The notes under the pieces: model-generated
Databases searched by the model: none
The model's input: only the letters and a program-made list of their open reading frames with translations
Told to the model about the DNA's origin: nothing
From: Bacillus sp. SD075
GTDB lineage: Bacteria > Bacillota > Bacilli > Bacillales > DSM-1321
DNA: 64,000 bases
Assembly: GCF_017355165.1 (NCBI RefSeq)
Contig: NZ_JADILK010000002.1
Location: 1-64,000 of the forward strand
Direction: 5' to 3'
Program-made: the position numbers and the translations under genes
Shown: positions 34,980 through 43,811 of the stretch, one piece after another
Numbering within the stretch: position 1 is the first letter of the stretch
Layout: every line of letters begins with the position of its first letter

Positions 34980-35060
34980 ATCGAGTAGGGGGAAAATAAG
35001 TGTATTATTTTCGCCCCTCTCACAACACCGTACGTACGGTTCGCGTATACGGCGTTTCAA
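34980..35060 (-). ncRNA. group II intron 3' end, domains V-VI remnant
   Basis: Read on the minus strand after the maturase stop, the sequence GCCGTATACGCGAACCGTACGTACGGT matches the conserved domain V hairpin region of bacterial group II introns. A GGGGCGAAAATAA...TTATTTTCCCCC hairpin (domain VI-like) and a CTACTCGAT end follow. The 5' part of the intron is missing, so it cannot splice or move. The end near 34980 is approximate. Confidence 0.7.
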
Positions 35061-35061
35061 T

Positions 35062-35646
35062 TTATATCACAGTGTGTACTTTTAGATAATGTTCTAAAGC
35101 AGAGGGAAGTCCCCTCTGCTTTAGTCTTTTGTTTGAGATTGCTCTTTGGACAACTTTGGATACTCCTATGAATCGGTAACCTTTTCGACAGCGGGTTAAT
35201 CCTTCGCTGCTTCCTCCGGAATTGCTAGTTGAATAAGCGATTTAATTTGTTTCTTCGCTACTTTCCATTGTTTCCATATGATGACCCTGATTCTAGAGTG
35301 AAGAATTGTCTCTATTCGTTCCGTCGTTTTTTCATGTTTGCCACTCTGAAGTAGTTTACCCATCCAACTATTACTTGGTTCAATTTCAATATTCGGCAGT
35401 CTAGTGGAACATTCCAATTTCGCTTTGTCAGTTGTCGAAGTTTCCTTTGAAACTTCTGTACAGACTTGGATGGGGTTTCACTTTGTAGTTGTTGTTATTC
35501 GTGCCGTAATAATACACAAATCCTAAGAATTTCAACTCTTTTGGACGTGAGATTCTACTCTCTCCGTTGACTATCAGGCCTAATTTCTCTTCTATAAATC
35601 TCACGATTGTGTTCATTACTCGGTTCGCTGCCTTTTTACTTTTCAC
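35062..35646 (-). pseudogene. group II intron reverse transcriptase/maturase, 3' fragment
   Basis: The C-terminal third of a group II intron-encoded protein spread over several frames. 35428-35646 encodes KSKKAANRVMNTIVRFIEEKLG and PKELKFLGFVYYYG (end of the RT domain); 35196-35417 encodes SRIRVIIWKQWKVAKKQIKSL (maturase domain X); 35062-35195 encodes CRKGYRFIGVSKVVQRAISNKRL and ends with TAA at 35062-35064. Stops and shifts occur near 35195 and 35425. The N-terminal RT domain is gone and the fragment begins at the stop codon of the nitrilase gene, pointing to a deletion or recombination there. Confidence 0.88.
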
Positions 35647-36431
35647 AAAGATTCCTGCCTAGTTAAGACTCGGTGCTTCAAATTAGGGAATACATCACGA
35701 ATTTTAGCAATCTGAGATGGATCAATCTCTGTTTTTATAATCGTTTCTTCATCTCCTCCAGCAGCCACAACAATCCCCCATGGGTCAACCACTTGACTAT
35801 GACCAGCTAAAAGGACGCCATTAGTATTACCAACACAATTACTGGAAATCAAGAAACACTGGTTTTCTAATGCTCGAACTGAGTTGAATAATTTCCAATG
35901 CTCAAGCCTTCTATGCGGCCAAGCAGATGTAACAAGAAGAAGTTCTGCTCCTAAATCTACTTCTGCACGATACAATTCAGGAAATCGCAAATCATAGCAA
36001 GTTGATAAGCCCATTTTCCCGAATTCTGTATCCACTACCGTCGTTTCATTCCCCCTCGTCAATATTTGCCCCTCTTTTGAACCATATTGAAATAAATGCA
36101 TTTTTCGATAGGTTCCTATAAGTGTCCCAACAGGAGAAAACAGAACACTTGTGTTATAGTATTTCCCATTATTTTTTTCTATAAAACTACCTGCAAATAT
36201 ATATGAATTAACTTCTTTGGCCTTTGAGGAAAAACGTTGTACAAAACTCCCATTCAATTCTTCCGATTCATCAATATAACGATCAAATGAAAAGTACCCC
36301 GTTGCCCACGTTTCTGGCAGAACTATTAAATCTTGTCCTTTTAATCCGTCAATCATTGACTCCACACGATCTATGCGAGCATTTTTAGGTTCACTATCTT
36401 TAATCTCTAATTGGATTGATGCAATTTTCAT
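35643..36431 (-). CDS. carbon-nitrogen hydrolase (nitrilase superfamily)
   Basis: A 262-residue amidase-type nitrilase-fold enzyme. The Glu-Lys-Cys triad is intact: LIVLPETWATGYF (Glu about 43), YRKMHLFQYG (Lys about 109) and LSTCYDLRFPELYR (Cys about 142). Likely an omega-amidase- or YafV-like amidase; the substrate is unknown. The Met at 36431 is preferred because AAAGGATGG lies upstream. The C-terminus ends exactly where the group II maturase relic begins, so the last residues may be derived from the junction. It sits just downstream of an HpaB-like pseudogene and may have shared its operon. Confidence 0.85.
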   Translation of the reverse strand: MKIASIQLEIKDSEPKNARIDRVESMIDGLKGQDLIVLPETWATGYFSFDRYIDESEELNGSFVQRFSSKAKEVNSYIFAGSFIEKNNGKYYNTSVLFSPVGTLIGTYRKMHLFQYGSKEGQILTRGNETTVVDTEFGKMGLSTCYDLRFPELYRAEVDLGAELLLVTSAWPHRRLEHWKLFNSVRALENQCFLISSNCVGNTNGVLLAGHSQVVDPWGIVVAAGGDEETIIKTEIDPSQIAKIRDVFPNLKHRVLTRQESL

Positions 36432-36460
36432 TTCTTCAACCATCCTTTTATTTATATTTG

Positions 36461-37150
36461 TTATATTAGTTCTTTCACCTGAGTGGGAAGTGGATAGCTT
36501 CCTAAAAATCCATCCACCATTTGAACCGGCTCATCATATCCGTGATTTCTAAATGAAAAGCCTTTCGTGACGAAGGCTGCACCATTATAGAACATGTCAT
36601 ACTGTTGATGTCTACCACCAAATTCTGAACCAATGATATCCCATACTAACTTAAATAAGTTAATTTTCTCCTCAGCCCCAACTCCTGTAGAACGTATATA
36701 TTGATACATATCATCTTTCGTTTCAGGATCGATGGGTTCTTTATATGAAGATGGTAATTGTAAAACACCTCCACCGCATAACTCCCTTAAAATTATAATA
36801 GTGGAAGCATAAATAGTTAACTGTTGACCTACTACACCATAAAGAAAACGTGGATTCGGTTTTGCACACCGTTTTTGTCGATGGTACAATTATATTCAGA
36901 ATCTAAAAGATTACCTTCTACAGAAGCCGCAATAGAAGCAAGTTCCCCTAACTTCTCTTGAACTGAAGGATTTTATCAATTCCATCATAGCGTTGACTTT
37001 TCGAGCAGCACCAATCAAAAATTACAATTTATTGCTAAATCTTATTTGCACTTGATTATTGCCTAATATGTGAGCTAGTGTTTCATGGAACTGCTCTTAC
37101 TGATATCAATATTTTTGTAAACAAAAATATCTTGCCAAGGGATGGATACC
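36461..37150 (-). pseudogene. 4-hydroxyphenylacetate 3-hydroxylase (HpaB-like) relic
   Basis: Protein pieces in three frames reconstruct the C-terminal half of an FADH2-dependent HpaB-family hydroxylase. From 37150 downward VSIPWQDIFVYKNIDI is seen, then FLIGAARKVNAMM, then VQEKLGELASIAASVEGN, then (after a one-base shift near 36870) KPNPRFLYGVVGQQLTIYA, ELCGGGVLQLPSSY and GSEFGGRHQQYDMFYNGAAF to the stop at 36461. At least three frameshifts and several internal stops are present, and the N-terminal half is missing. It cannot make active enzyme. The best-preserved open part is 36461-36889. Confidence 0.8.
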
Positions 37151-37195
37151 ACAATTTATCAACTTATCAGCAATCCTTAATTGTATTATGTGTTG

Positions 37196-37204
37196 TGTAT
37201 ACAT
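37196..37204. promoter_or_regulatory. candidate GntR operator near the hpaB-like relic
   Basis: TGTATACAT, preceded by TTGTATTATG, repeats the core of the 60-bp palindrome at 38101-38160 and lies just upstream of the HpaB relic. It fits an old target site of the adjacent FCD-type regulator. Confidence 0.45.
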
Positions 37205-37380
37205 CAATAGTTTTCCAAAGGCTTTCTCTCTAAACCTGAAAAGAAGAATTGGTCTGACCTTGCAGGAAATAGGCAAATCTCAAGGGCTGAAGTTGATTCT
37301 AAACCATTTTTTGTCCCTAGAGATGTAGTAAGCTACCTTTTAATAGGAGCAATCCTCCCCATCAAGCAATTGATAGAAAT

Positions 37381-38052
37381 TCAGGAATTATCAACAATAT
37401 TTAATGTTTCTTTTGTATTTTCTAAATGGTTTAATATCGCCTGTGTAGCTAGTTCGGGATTTTTCTTCTCTAAGGCCAGGATAATTTGATTATGTTCCAT
37501 TAAAACATTTTTCATTCTCCCATGTTTACTGACTGCTTTTAACCCCATGAGCTGAGTAAGGTTATGAAGATTGTTCAAAACTTGCTCTATTATGGTGAAG
37601 TTTGCTAGTCTTGTCAGAGAGAGATGAAACTCATGGTCTAGCCTAATAAAACTAATAGCATCATCATTTTGCAATGCTTCTTCTTGTTGCTTCAGAATTA
37701 ATTTAAGTGATCTCAGTTGTTTAGGTGATGTAATTTCTTGTGTTAGTTTTTTCACCGATTCCACTTCAATAGCACTTCTTAGCAAAAAGATTTCATCCTG
37801 TTCCCCTGGTGTAATCTTTCTTACAGTTAACCCCTTCCTTGGGATAGAAACAAGCAATCCTTCCTTCACCAAATCTTGTATGGCTGCCCTTACCGGCGTT
37901 CTTGAAGTATTTAACCTTTCTGCTAATTGAACTTCTGTAAATATTTCATCACTGGTAATACCACCAAATAAAACTGCCTTTTTTATTTGCTTATAAACTT
38001 TATCTTGCGTTGTTCTTTCCTTTTCGATTGGTTTTAATTGAATCCCTGCCAT
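37381..38052 (-). CDS. GntR-family regulator, FCD (FadR) subfamily
   Basis: A 223-residue regulator: winged-helix N-terminus (about 15-80: VYKQIKKAVLFGGITSDEIFTEVQLAERLNTSRTPVRAAIQDLVKEGLL) and an all-helical FCD ligand domain (about 95-215) with the metal-binding pattern of DHEFHLSL (Asp/His near 145) and later His residues. Such proteins respond to small carboxylates, often repressing the neighbouring catabolic gene. ATG 38052 follows AAAGGACGG; the frame is open further upstream but through a palindrome. The nearby HpaB relic was probably its target. Confidence 0.9.
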   Translation of the reverse strand: MAGIQLKPIEKERTTQDKVYKQIKKAVLFGGITSDEIFTEVQLAERLNTSRTPVRAAIQDLVKEGLLVSIPRKGLTVRKITPGEQDEIFLLRSAIEVESVKKLTQEITSPKQLRSLKLILKQQEEALQNDDAISFIRLDHEFHLSLTRLANFTIIEQVLNNLHNLTQLMGLKAVSKHGRMKNVLMEHNQIILALEKKNPELATQAILNHLENTKETLNIVDNS

Positions 38053-38100
38053 ATTATTAATCCGTCCTTTATGATGAGTCTTTATTAATTGGCTAAAAGT

Positions 38101-38160
38101 CCATATGTCTTGGGTGTTATGTATTATGTATACATAATACATAACACCCAAGACATATGG
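38101..38160. promoter_or_regulatory. perfect 60-bp palindrome upstream of the gntR gene
   Basis: The two 30-base halves are exact reverse complements with no loop; the match breaks at both outer bases (38100 T, 38161 C). The centre is ATGTATACAT, typical of FCD-type GntR operators. It lies 49 bases upstream of the GntR start codon, where autoregulation is expected. The great length beyond a normal 16-20 bp operator is unusual. Confidence 0.8.
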
Positions 38161-38681
38161 CAACGATATTTTTCATTTTTCTGAATTTTACAAAATGCAC
38201 AGACCCTTTGTGATTTTCATAAAACGCATTAATCGTGATATGAAATATTTTAGCGGAGCAACAACAAAAGCAGTGAAAACCCGCGGTTAGCTTGGATATC
38301 TGAGAAAATATCCTCACCCGCGATATTATCTGATGAATCATACCTGAATCCTTCTCAACGATAATGGCTGTATTGCAGAAATGCGATTGTGATTAATCCC
38401 GAAATCCCTCTTCAGGAAAAATAAGGAGTAGTCATCATCCATTAGAGGTTATTAATTACTAAAAAAACAATTGTGGACTGACCCCATATTCCCTTTGCTT
38501 TCCCTTTTCCAACGCAAGGAGTCATGCAGAGATTATAGCCTAAACACATTCATAAACGGCAGTTTGAGCAAATTAACATAGAAATTAATTTTAAGATAAG
38601 AAAAAGTTACCAGATTGGCCAAAAAAATAAGTATAAGAAGGTAATAGAGTGGATAAACTAATAAAAAAGGAGTGAGGGATT
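38161..38681. other. gene-free stretch
   Basis: A 521-base gap with no convincing gene on either strand. The part up to about 38345 is less AT-rich and may be decayed coding DNA, but I could not assign it. The last 45 bases hold the ribosome site for the 70-aa gene. Confidence 0.4.
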
Positions 38682-38894
38682 ATGGAGACTAAAATTAAAG
38701 AAGGAACGAGAGAAATGTGGAGCGAAATAAATGCATGTATAACTCGGAAAATTAATGAAAAACATGATTTATCTTTTCAAAAGAAAAGCAATGATAATTA
38801 TATGAATCTATATATTCAAACAGCTGTATTACACACCCTGTTTGAACTATCAGACGAGTTCAGGAAAATTGAAAGAAAATATAACGAATTGTGA
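38682..38894 (+). CDS. small hypothetical protein, 70 aa
   Basis: A 70-residue charged, helical protein (begins METKIKEGTREMWSEIN) with no membrane segment and no family I recognise. ATG 38682 follows AAAAAGGAG, and a strong terminator lies 40 bases after the stop, which supports a real single-gene transcript. The sequence pattern suggests three amphipathic helices. It sits inside the accessory island bracketed by inverted hairpins. Confidence 0.65.
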   Translation: METKIKEGTREMWSEINACITRKINEKHDLSFQKKSNDNYMNLYIQTAVLHTLFELSDEFRKIERKYNEL

Positions 38895-38932
38895 TGTTTC
38901 TGGAAAGGTCAAACACTAAATTTAACTTAATG

Positions 38933-38990
38933 GTGGATTAGGATTAAACTCCCTAAGGGAGCCGTTAAATCCTAATCCACTTTTTCTTTT
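38933..38990 (+). terminator. terminator of the 70-aa gene
   Basis: 13-base stem GTGGATTAGGATT / AATCCTAATCCAC with an inner CTCCC/GGGAG stem, then TTTTTCTTTT. Confidence 0.85.
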
Positions 38991-39128
38991 CAGCTTTATA
39001 ACTTACTATGTAAAATCGATCATTATCGCTATCGACAACTTGACTAACATTAACACTGTACCATTTGTTCTTTCCCTCCCCTATAAATCCCTCTTTTCGT
39101 TTCAACTAGAATCCAATAAGCCAAATAG

Positions 39129-39173
39129 AAAACCCACTAGTTGTTAATAGTAACAGGTGGGGTTTTGTCATGT
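39129..39173. repeat. hairpin repeat, right inverted copy
   Basis: Hairpin AAAACCCAC...GTGGGGTTTT. Bases 39152-39173 are the exact reverse complement of 34583-34604, and the rest of the hairpin is diverged from the left copy. Confidence 0.75.
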
Positions 39174-39772
39174 AGTTTAAGTCTTACATACTATCCTGAT
39201 CGACGAATAATCTTTTGCTTCTATGTAAGATTGCAAATTAGAATGTACAATCCTCTTGCTGATTTCTAAAGGTACGCTAGGTCTAAGACTATTATTTGTT
39301 TTTTTATTAATCTAAAATCTTGTATATTTAAATGAGTTTTCTGTTATAACTTACTGATATTTAAAACGATTGATTAGTAGCGGCTCGGAATAGCTTAATA
39401 ATTAACTAAAATCATTGAAAATAAATATTTTCGAAAGAGCGCTGACAGGCAAATCGGATTTTCTTTTTGGATAGGTACAATATTCATTCGGGAAGAATAA
39501 CCGTAATAAAAAACATTGAATGGCGTTTTATATTAAAAAGTACCCTATAGACACTTTAAAAAAAGTTTTCCTACCTATAGGGTATTTTATGCACTGAAAA
39601 ATAGGATTGGAAAAATTTTTGCTACTCATTTATCCTATATACATTTGTAATTTTCAGCGCCAATATAAAGAGAAAGGGATCACTACAGACAGCTACAACA
39701 AGTGCCTAAAATTCGACCTCTTATAGTTTAAAAATCGTACTACTTACCAGTGCATTAGATGCTCCTATTTTT
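39174..39772. other. gene-free AT-rich stretch with one hairpin
   Basis: No gene-like frame. The only structure seen is an inverted repeat TACCCTATAG (39541-39550) / CTATAGGGTA (39575-39584) followed by TTTTA, a possible terminator for something from the left. About 180 bases of featureless AT-rich DNA then separate it from the MmgE/PrpD stop. Confidence 0.5.
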
Positions 39773-41095
39773 TTATGTTGCAGAAGCTTCTATAGCACTC
39801 ATAAGCTCCCGGATACTTTTCTTATGTTCAAGGTTATGAATGGTTTCTAATAACCTCTGCGCAGGTTCTTTTCCTAGAAATGGTGTGGTCAGCCAGAAGT
39901 ACTTGTCTTTTTTATCTTCAGCCGTTAAAGGGTAATTATAGTCTCCACGGGCTTGCATGGTTTCAGATTGATAAGTGCATCCATCCTGCATTAGTATTTT
40001 AACCCTACTTAATGCTTTTTCTGGGAATGCTTCATTAAGTTGTTGATCAATTACCACTGATATCTTGTCCATAATGCTCAAAATTTTTGGATCATCCAGA
40101 TGATCTAGTATTTGTTTTGGACCCACTTCACCGTAAGAAATAAATGATGCAACAGGAAAAAACAGATTGTACTGTGCTTCCTCTGTAGTTTCTGGATAAT
40201 CTTTCGATAATGCTGCCGATTCTGTAAATGTATGAATGACTATTTTATTAATATTTGTGGATATTAGTATATTTTTAGTTTGTATTTCCCTAATTGCCTC
40301 AATAGCTGGCTGTGCCCACCGGCAGCAAGCATGTGGCTTATAATACAGTTCATTTACACGATAGTTTTTTCCTAAATCGTGTGTAAGGCCTTCTGTTTCT
40401 TTTTGTGTAAATAATGATGGAATACCTGTATAGCCTGCTTTTGCTAAATGAGCTGCACTAACCCCTGCCATACATCCCCAATTAATTCCGTCTTTTAACA
40501 TGGATGGATGTTCGATGCAGCGCATCATGGGAGAATAAGCACCAAAATATTCCGCATTGCCCAGTGCGTTCCCGATCGTATTCCCTTTAAGCCCTAAAAT
40601 GTACGAAACACCAGCTGCAGCACCAACTGCTCCCCAAGATCCTGTGCAATGATAATCTGGCCGGCTCAGGTGTGCGGCAATACCAGCACGGATACCCACT
40701 TCATAGCCTATAAGGAGCGCCGTTAAAAACTCTTCACCGCTTACATCATTTTCTTCTGCAACGGAGAGTACCGCTGGAAAAACAACCGCGCCGGGATGCC
40801 CTTTTGTGAGGCGATGACCATCATCCAAATCTAGGGCATTTGCCATTGTCGCATTGACAAAAGCTGCCCCGGCAGTCGTTAATCTTTCACGGTGCAGGAT
40901 GAGCGAACTATTGCCTGTCCCCCACTGCGATACAGCAAATTCTTTTGAAATCTCTGCTGCATTCGTATTTCGACCTGCAATAGTACAAGCGATAATGTCT
41001 GCTAGGGCTTCTTTGAGTGAGGTTAATGTGCCTCCGTCCAAATATTTTATCGACTCAGATTCTATGTAGGTGATGAGGGAGTTATTTTCTTTCAT
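39773..41095 (-). CDS. MmgE/PrpD-family protein
   Basis: A 440-residue protein of the MmgE/PrpD superfamily (2-methylcitrate dehydratase, cis-aconitate decarboxylase and iminodisuccinate epimerase relatives). Family stretches are ADIIACTIAGRN, ANALDLDDGHRLTKGHPGAVVFPAVL (about 84-109), GYEVGIRAGIAAH, GSWGAVGAAAGVSYILGLKG and YYKPHACCRWAQPAIEAI (about 243-260). PrpD itself is longer (about 480) with different active-site wording, so the reaction is open: dehydratase, decarboxylase or epimerase of a carboxylate. The start ATG lies two bases from the stop of the upstream binding-protein gene. Last gene of a sigma-54 operon. Confidence 0.88.
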   Translation of the reverse strand: MKENNSLITYIESESIKYLDGGTLTSLKEALADIIACTIAGRNTNAAEISKEFAVSQWGTGNSSLILHRERLTTAGAAFVNATMANALDLDDGHRLTKGHPGAVVFPAVLSVAEENDVSGEEFLTALLIGYEVGIRAGIAAHLSRPDYHCTGSWGAVGAAAGVSYILGLKGNTIGNALGNAEYFGAYSPMMRCIEHPSMLKDGINWGCMAGVSAAHLAKAGYTGIPSLFTQKETEGLTHDLGKNYRVNELYYKPHACCRWAQPAIEAIREIQTKNILISTNINKIVIHTFTESAALSKDYPETTEEAQYNLFFPVASFISYGEVGPKQILDHLDDPKILSIMDKISVVIDQQLNEAFPEKALSRVKILMQDGCTYQSETMQARGDYNYPLTAEDKKDKYFWLTTPFLGKEPAQRLLETIHNLEHKKSIRELMSAIEASAT

Positions 41096-41096
41096 C

Positions 41097-42017
41097 TCAA
41101 TCTAGCATTCCCTGTTCAACCAGCCATGTTTTAGCAACTTCATTTATATCTTCATGTTTAATATCGACACGATAATTTAAATCCTTCATTGTATCTGCAT
41201 CTAAATGATCTGACAGTTCATTAAGAAGCTCTTCTAATTCCGGATACTCCTTCAATACTTCTTGACGAATGACAGGTGCTCCATTATACGCCGGGAAAAA
41301 CTTACTATCATCTTCCAGAACGAGGAGTTTAAACCCTTTAATGCGACCATCTGTAGCAAAACCAACAGCCACATCAACCTGGCCTTCTTTTAAAGAATTA
41401 TATAGAAGTCCCGTATCCATTTTGACGACATTTTTAGCTGGTAAAGAGAAATTATATTTTTTCTCTAAACCTTTCATTCCATCTTTTCGTGCATAGAACT
41501 CAGAGTTTGAACCAAATTTTAATTCACTAGAATTTTTCTTTATAAAATCAGCAAGGTCGGATATTGATTTGATTCCTAATTCTTTTGCATAATCTTCCCG
41601 CATTAAAATAGCATATGTGTTATTAAATTCGGATTTATTTAACCATTCAAGTTTATTCTTACTATCCAGTTCTTTTACTTTTTCATATGCCTTATCTGGA
41701 TCAGTTTCAACAGGTTCCTTTAAATAAACCATTAATGCCGTTCCCGTATATTCCCAGTACACATCGAGCTGACCATTTTCAAGCGCGGACCGGGCCACTG
41801 TGCTCCCCATACTACTTGCTTCATCGACTTTATACCCTTTTTCTTTTAAATAAATAGAAGTAATTTGCGTTAATATGTGCTGTTCAGTGAAATCTTTTCC
41901 GCCTACCGTTATTTTTCCTTTACTTGCATTTGAACCGGCATTGGACTCAGAAGAACTGCATGCTGTAAGCATACAGGCAAGAAGCGTGACACAAAATAAT
42001 AGGCTAAACTTTTTCAT
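41097..42017 (-). CDS. Opu-type substrate-binding lipoprotein
   Basis: A 306-residue extracellular lipoprotein. The signal peptide ends in the lipobox LTAC with Cys20. The mature part is the type II periplasmic-binding fold of OpuBC/OpuCC: GKITVGGKDFTEQHILTQI, a DVYWEYTGTALM block (near 85) and KFFPAYNGAPVIRQEVL. Opu proteins bind glycine betaine, choline, carnitine or related quaternary amines through an aromatic box; tyrosines and a tryptophan are present, but the ligand cannot be fixed. Encoded with two permeases and an ATPase in one operon. Confidence 0.92.
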   Translation of the reverse strand: MKKFSLLFCVTLLACMLTACSSSESNAGSNASKGKITVGGKDFTEQHILTQITSIYLKEKGYKVDEASSMGSTVARSALENGQLDVYWEYTGTALMVYLKEPVETDPDKAYEKVKELDSKNKLEWLNKSEFNNTYAILMREDYAKELGIKSISDLADFIKKNSSELKFGSNSEFYARKDGMKGLEKKYNFSLPAKNVVKMDTGLLYNSLKEGQVDVAVGFATDGRIKGFKLLVLEDDSKFFPAYNGAPVIRQEVLKEYPELEELLNELSDHLDADTMKDLNYRVDIKHEDINEVAKTWLVEQGMLD

Positions 42018-42038
42018 TTTACTTCCCCCTTTATTGTC

Positions 42039-42779
42039 TTATATTAAATCAGCTTTTCTTTGTAATCCTTTCGGTGTAGTGACTTCTTCAATTTTCCCTA
42101 ATAGAAAATCAATTGCAACGGCCAAAAAGATAACAGGAATGGCACCTGCGAGCATAATGCCTGGATCGTAAAGTGAAATTCCGGTAAATATAAGGTCACC
42201 TAACCCACCACCGCCAATTAAGAAGGCAAGTGCAGCTGATCCAACATTAATAACTGTTGCGGTACGAATGCCAGCAAGAATCGCATATGATGCATTCGGG
42301 AGTTCAAGCTTGAAAAGAATGAGTTTTTGCGTCATCCCCATTCCTGTTCCAGCATCAATAATTGATGGAGGAACCGATTGAATTCCAGCGATTGTATTAC
42401 GTAAAATTGGGAGAAGTGAGCTGAACCACAACGCAAATACCGCTGTTTGCCACCCTAAACCTAAATAACTCATTACAAGCGCTAAAATGGCTATACTAGG
42501 AACCGTTTGCCCGATATTCGCAAAATTCACTACTATAAATTCAAATTTTCTAAACTGAGGTCTCGTAATGAAAACCCCCAGTGGCACGGCCACAAGAATG
42601 GCTGCCATTGATGAAAGCGCCACCAATTTCATGTGCTGTCCAGCTAAGTATAGTAGTTCACCAGAGTTTTCTTTTATATATTGAAACGCACCGGATTGGA
42701 AAGTATAAACGAGTAGGGCAATAATAATTAACACCAACAACGCGCGAATCATTATTTCTATCTTGTTAAATTCCTTCAT
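42039..42779 (-). CDS. Opu-type ABC permease (second subunit)
   Basis: A 246-residue binding-protein-dependent permease with five or six helices and the EAA-loop in IIDAGTGMGMTQKLILFKLELPNA (about 135-158). Homologous to OpuCD/OpuBD and to the other permease encoded at 43812. ATG 42779 follows AAGGAGGG. Works as a heterodimer or pair with that permease in quaternary-amine uptake. Gap of 12 bases from the ATPase gene. Confidence 0.9.
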   Translation of the reverse strand: MKEFNKIEIMIRALLVLIIIALLVYTFQSGAFQYIKENSGELLYLAGQHMKLVALSSMAAILVAVPLGVFITRPQFRKFEFIVVNFANIGQTVPSIAILALVMSYLGLGWQTAVFALWFSSLLPILRNTIAGIQSVPPSIIDAGTGMGMTQKLILFKLELPNASYAILAGIRTATVINVGSAALAFLIGGGGLGDLIFTGISLYDPGIMLAGAIPVIFLAVAIDFLLGKIEEVTTPKGLQRKADLI

Positions 42780-42791
42780 CAAAAACCCTCC

Positions 42792-43796
42792 TTATTGAAC
42801 TATTGACTTTAACTTCGAAGGGTGAACACCTGTCAAAACTTCAAAGTCGCCAATACCTAGTACTCCGCCTGGCTGTCCTTTATGATCCATAATCACGGCT
42901 TCCCCTTTTGGGGATGATAATAATAGTGAAAGTGCTGTACGAAGATCTGTATCAATATGAACGACATATTCGCTGGATTCCATTGTCCTATTCATTTTAC
43001 GATTCACCTTTTTCGCTTTATTCAATAGATCCCTAACCGTTAATAGCTGTAACCGTTTAATCTCACGATCATTGCCAATGAAGTTTTTCACGAAATCATT
43101 TTTGGGATTAGACAAAATCTCATCCGGTGTTCCATATTGCATGATTTGGCCATCGTTAAATATAGCGATTTTATCCCCAAGGCACAAAGCCTCATCGATA
43201 TCGTGACTAATAAATAAGATTGTTTTCTTTACATCTTTTTGAATTCGTAAAAATTCATTTTGTAACTTATCACGAATAACCGGATCCAGTGCTCCAAATG
43301 GTTCATCCATCAACATAACGGGCGGGTCTGCTGCCAGCGCTCTTGCCACTCCAATACGCTGTTGCTGTCCTCCGGATAGTTCCCAAGGAAAACGCTTTCG
43401 GTATTCCTCATGGTTCAATCCCATCATTTCCATTAATTCTTTGTAACGTTTTTTCATTTCCCCTTCGTCCCAATTCAGCATCTTTGGAACAACATTAATG
43501 TTTTCTTCAATCGACATATTCGGAAACAGACCATTTTGTTGAATCACATAGCCGATTGAGCGTCTTAATTCGATTGGGTCCAATGAGTAAATATCTTTGC
43601 CTCCGACTTCAATAGTCCCATCTGTAATCGAAACCAGCCGATTAACCATCCGTAAAAGTGTTGTTTTCCCACATCCTGAAGGGCCAAGGAATACACAAAT
43701 CTCGCCTTTTTCTATTGTCATATTTACATTATCCACTGCTTTCACCGATTTGCCAGAGCTTTTATATACCTTCGACACATTTTTAAATGTAATCAT
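42792..43796 (-). CDS. Opu-type ABC ATPase
   Basis: A 334-residue ATPase with Walker A GPSGCGKTT (about 38-46), signature LSGGQQQR (about 143), Walker B VMLMDEPFGALDP and the H-loop in FISHDIDEAL. The C-terminal part (about 260-334) is a short regulatory extension related to CBS domains in OpuCA-type ATPases, which sense ionic strength; it is shorter than a full tandem CBS pair (family about 380). Energises import of the ligand bound by the lipoprotein encoded at 41097. Confidence 0.93.
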   Translation of the reverse strand: MITFKNVSKVYKSSGKSVKAVDNVNMTIEKGEICVFLGPSGCGKTTLLRMVNRLVSITDGTIEVGGKDIYSLDPIELRRSIGYVIQQNGLFPNMSIEENINVVPKMLNWDEGEMKKRYKELMEMMGLNHEEYRKRFPWELSGGQQQRIGVARALAADPPVMLMDEPFGALDPVIRDKLQNEFLRIQKDVKKTILFISHDIDEALCLGDKIAIFNDGQIMQYGTPDEILSNPKNDFVKNFIGNDREIKRLQLLTVRDLLNKAKKVNRKMNRTMESSEYVVHIDTDLRTALSLLLSSPKGEAVIMDHKGQPGGVLGIGDFEVLTGVHPSKLKSIVQ

Positions 43797-43811
43797 AAGA
43801 CGTCCCCTTCC

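Noticed and set aside
38117-38341. 74-codon minus-strand frame reading through the palindrome
   Set aside because: No ribosome site, Cys-rich nonsense composition and overlap with the palindrome; probably not coding.
34583-39173. Idea that the inverted 22-mers are terminal repeats of a transposon
   Set aside because: No transposase, no target-site duplication and both copies are terminator-like hairpins; kept only as a boundary observation.
39541-39584. TACCCTATAG inverted repeat as a CRISPR-like or operator element
   Set aside because: A single hairpin with a T run; no repeat units or spacers. No CRISPR array was seen anywhere in the window.
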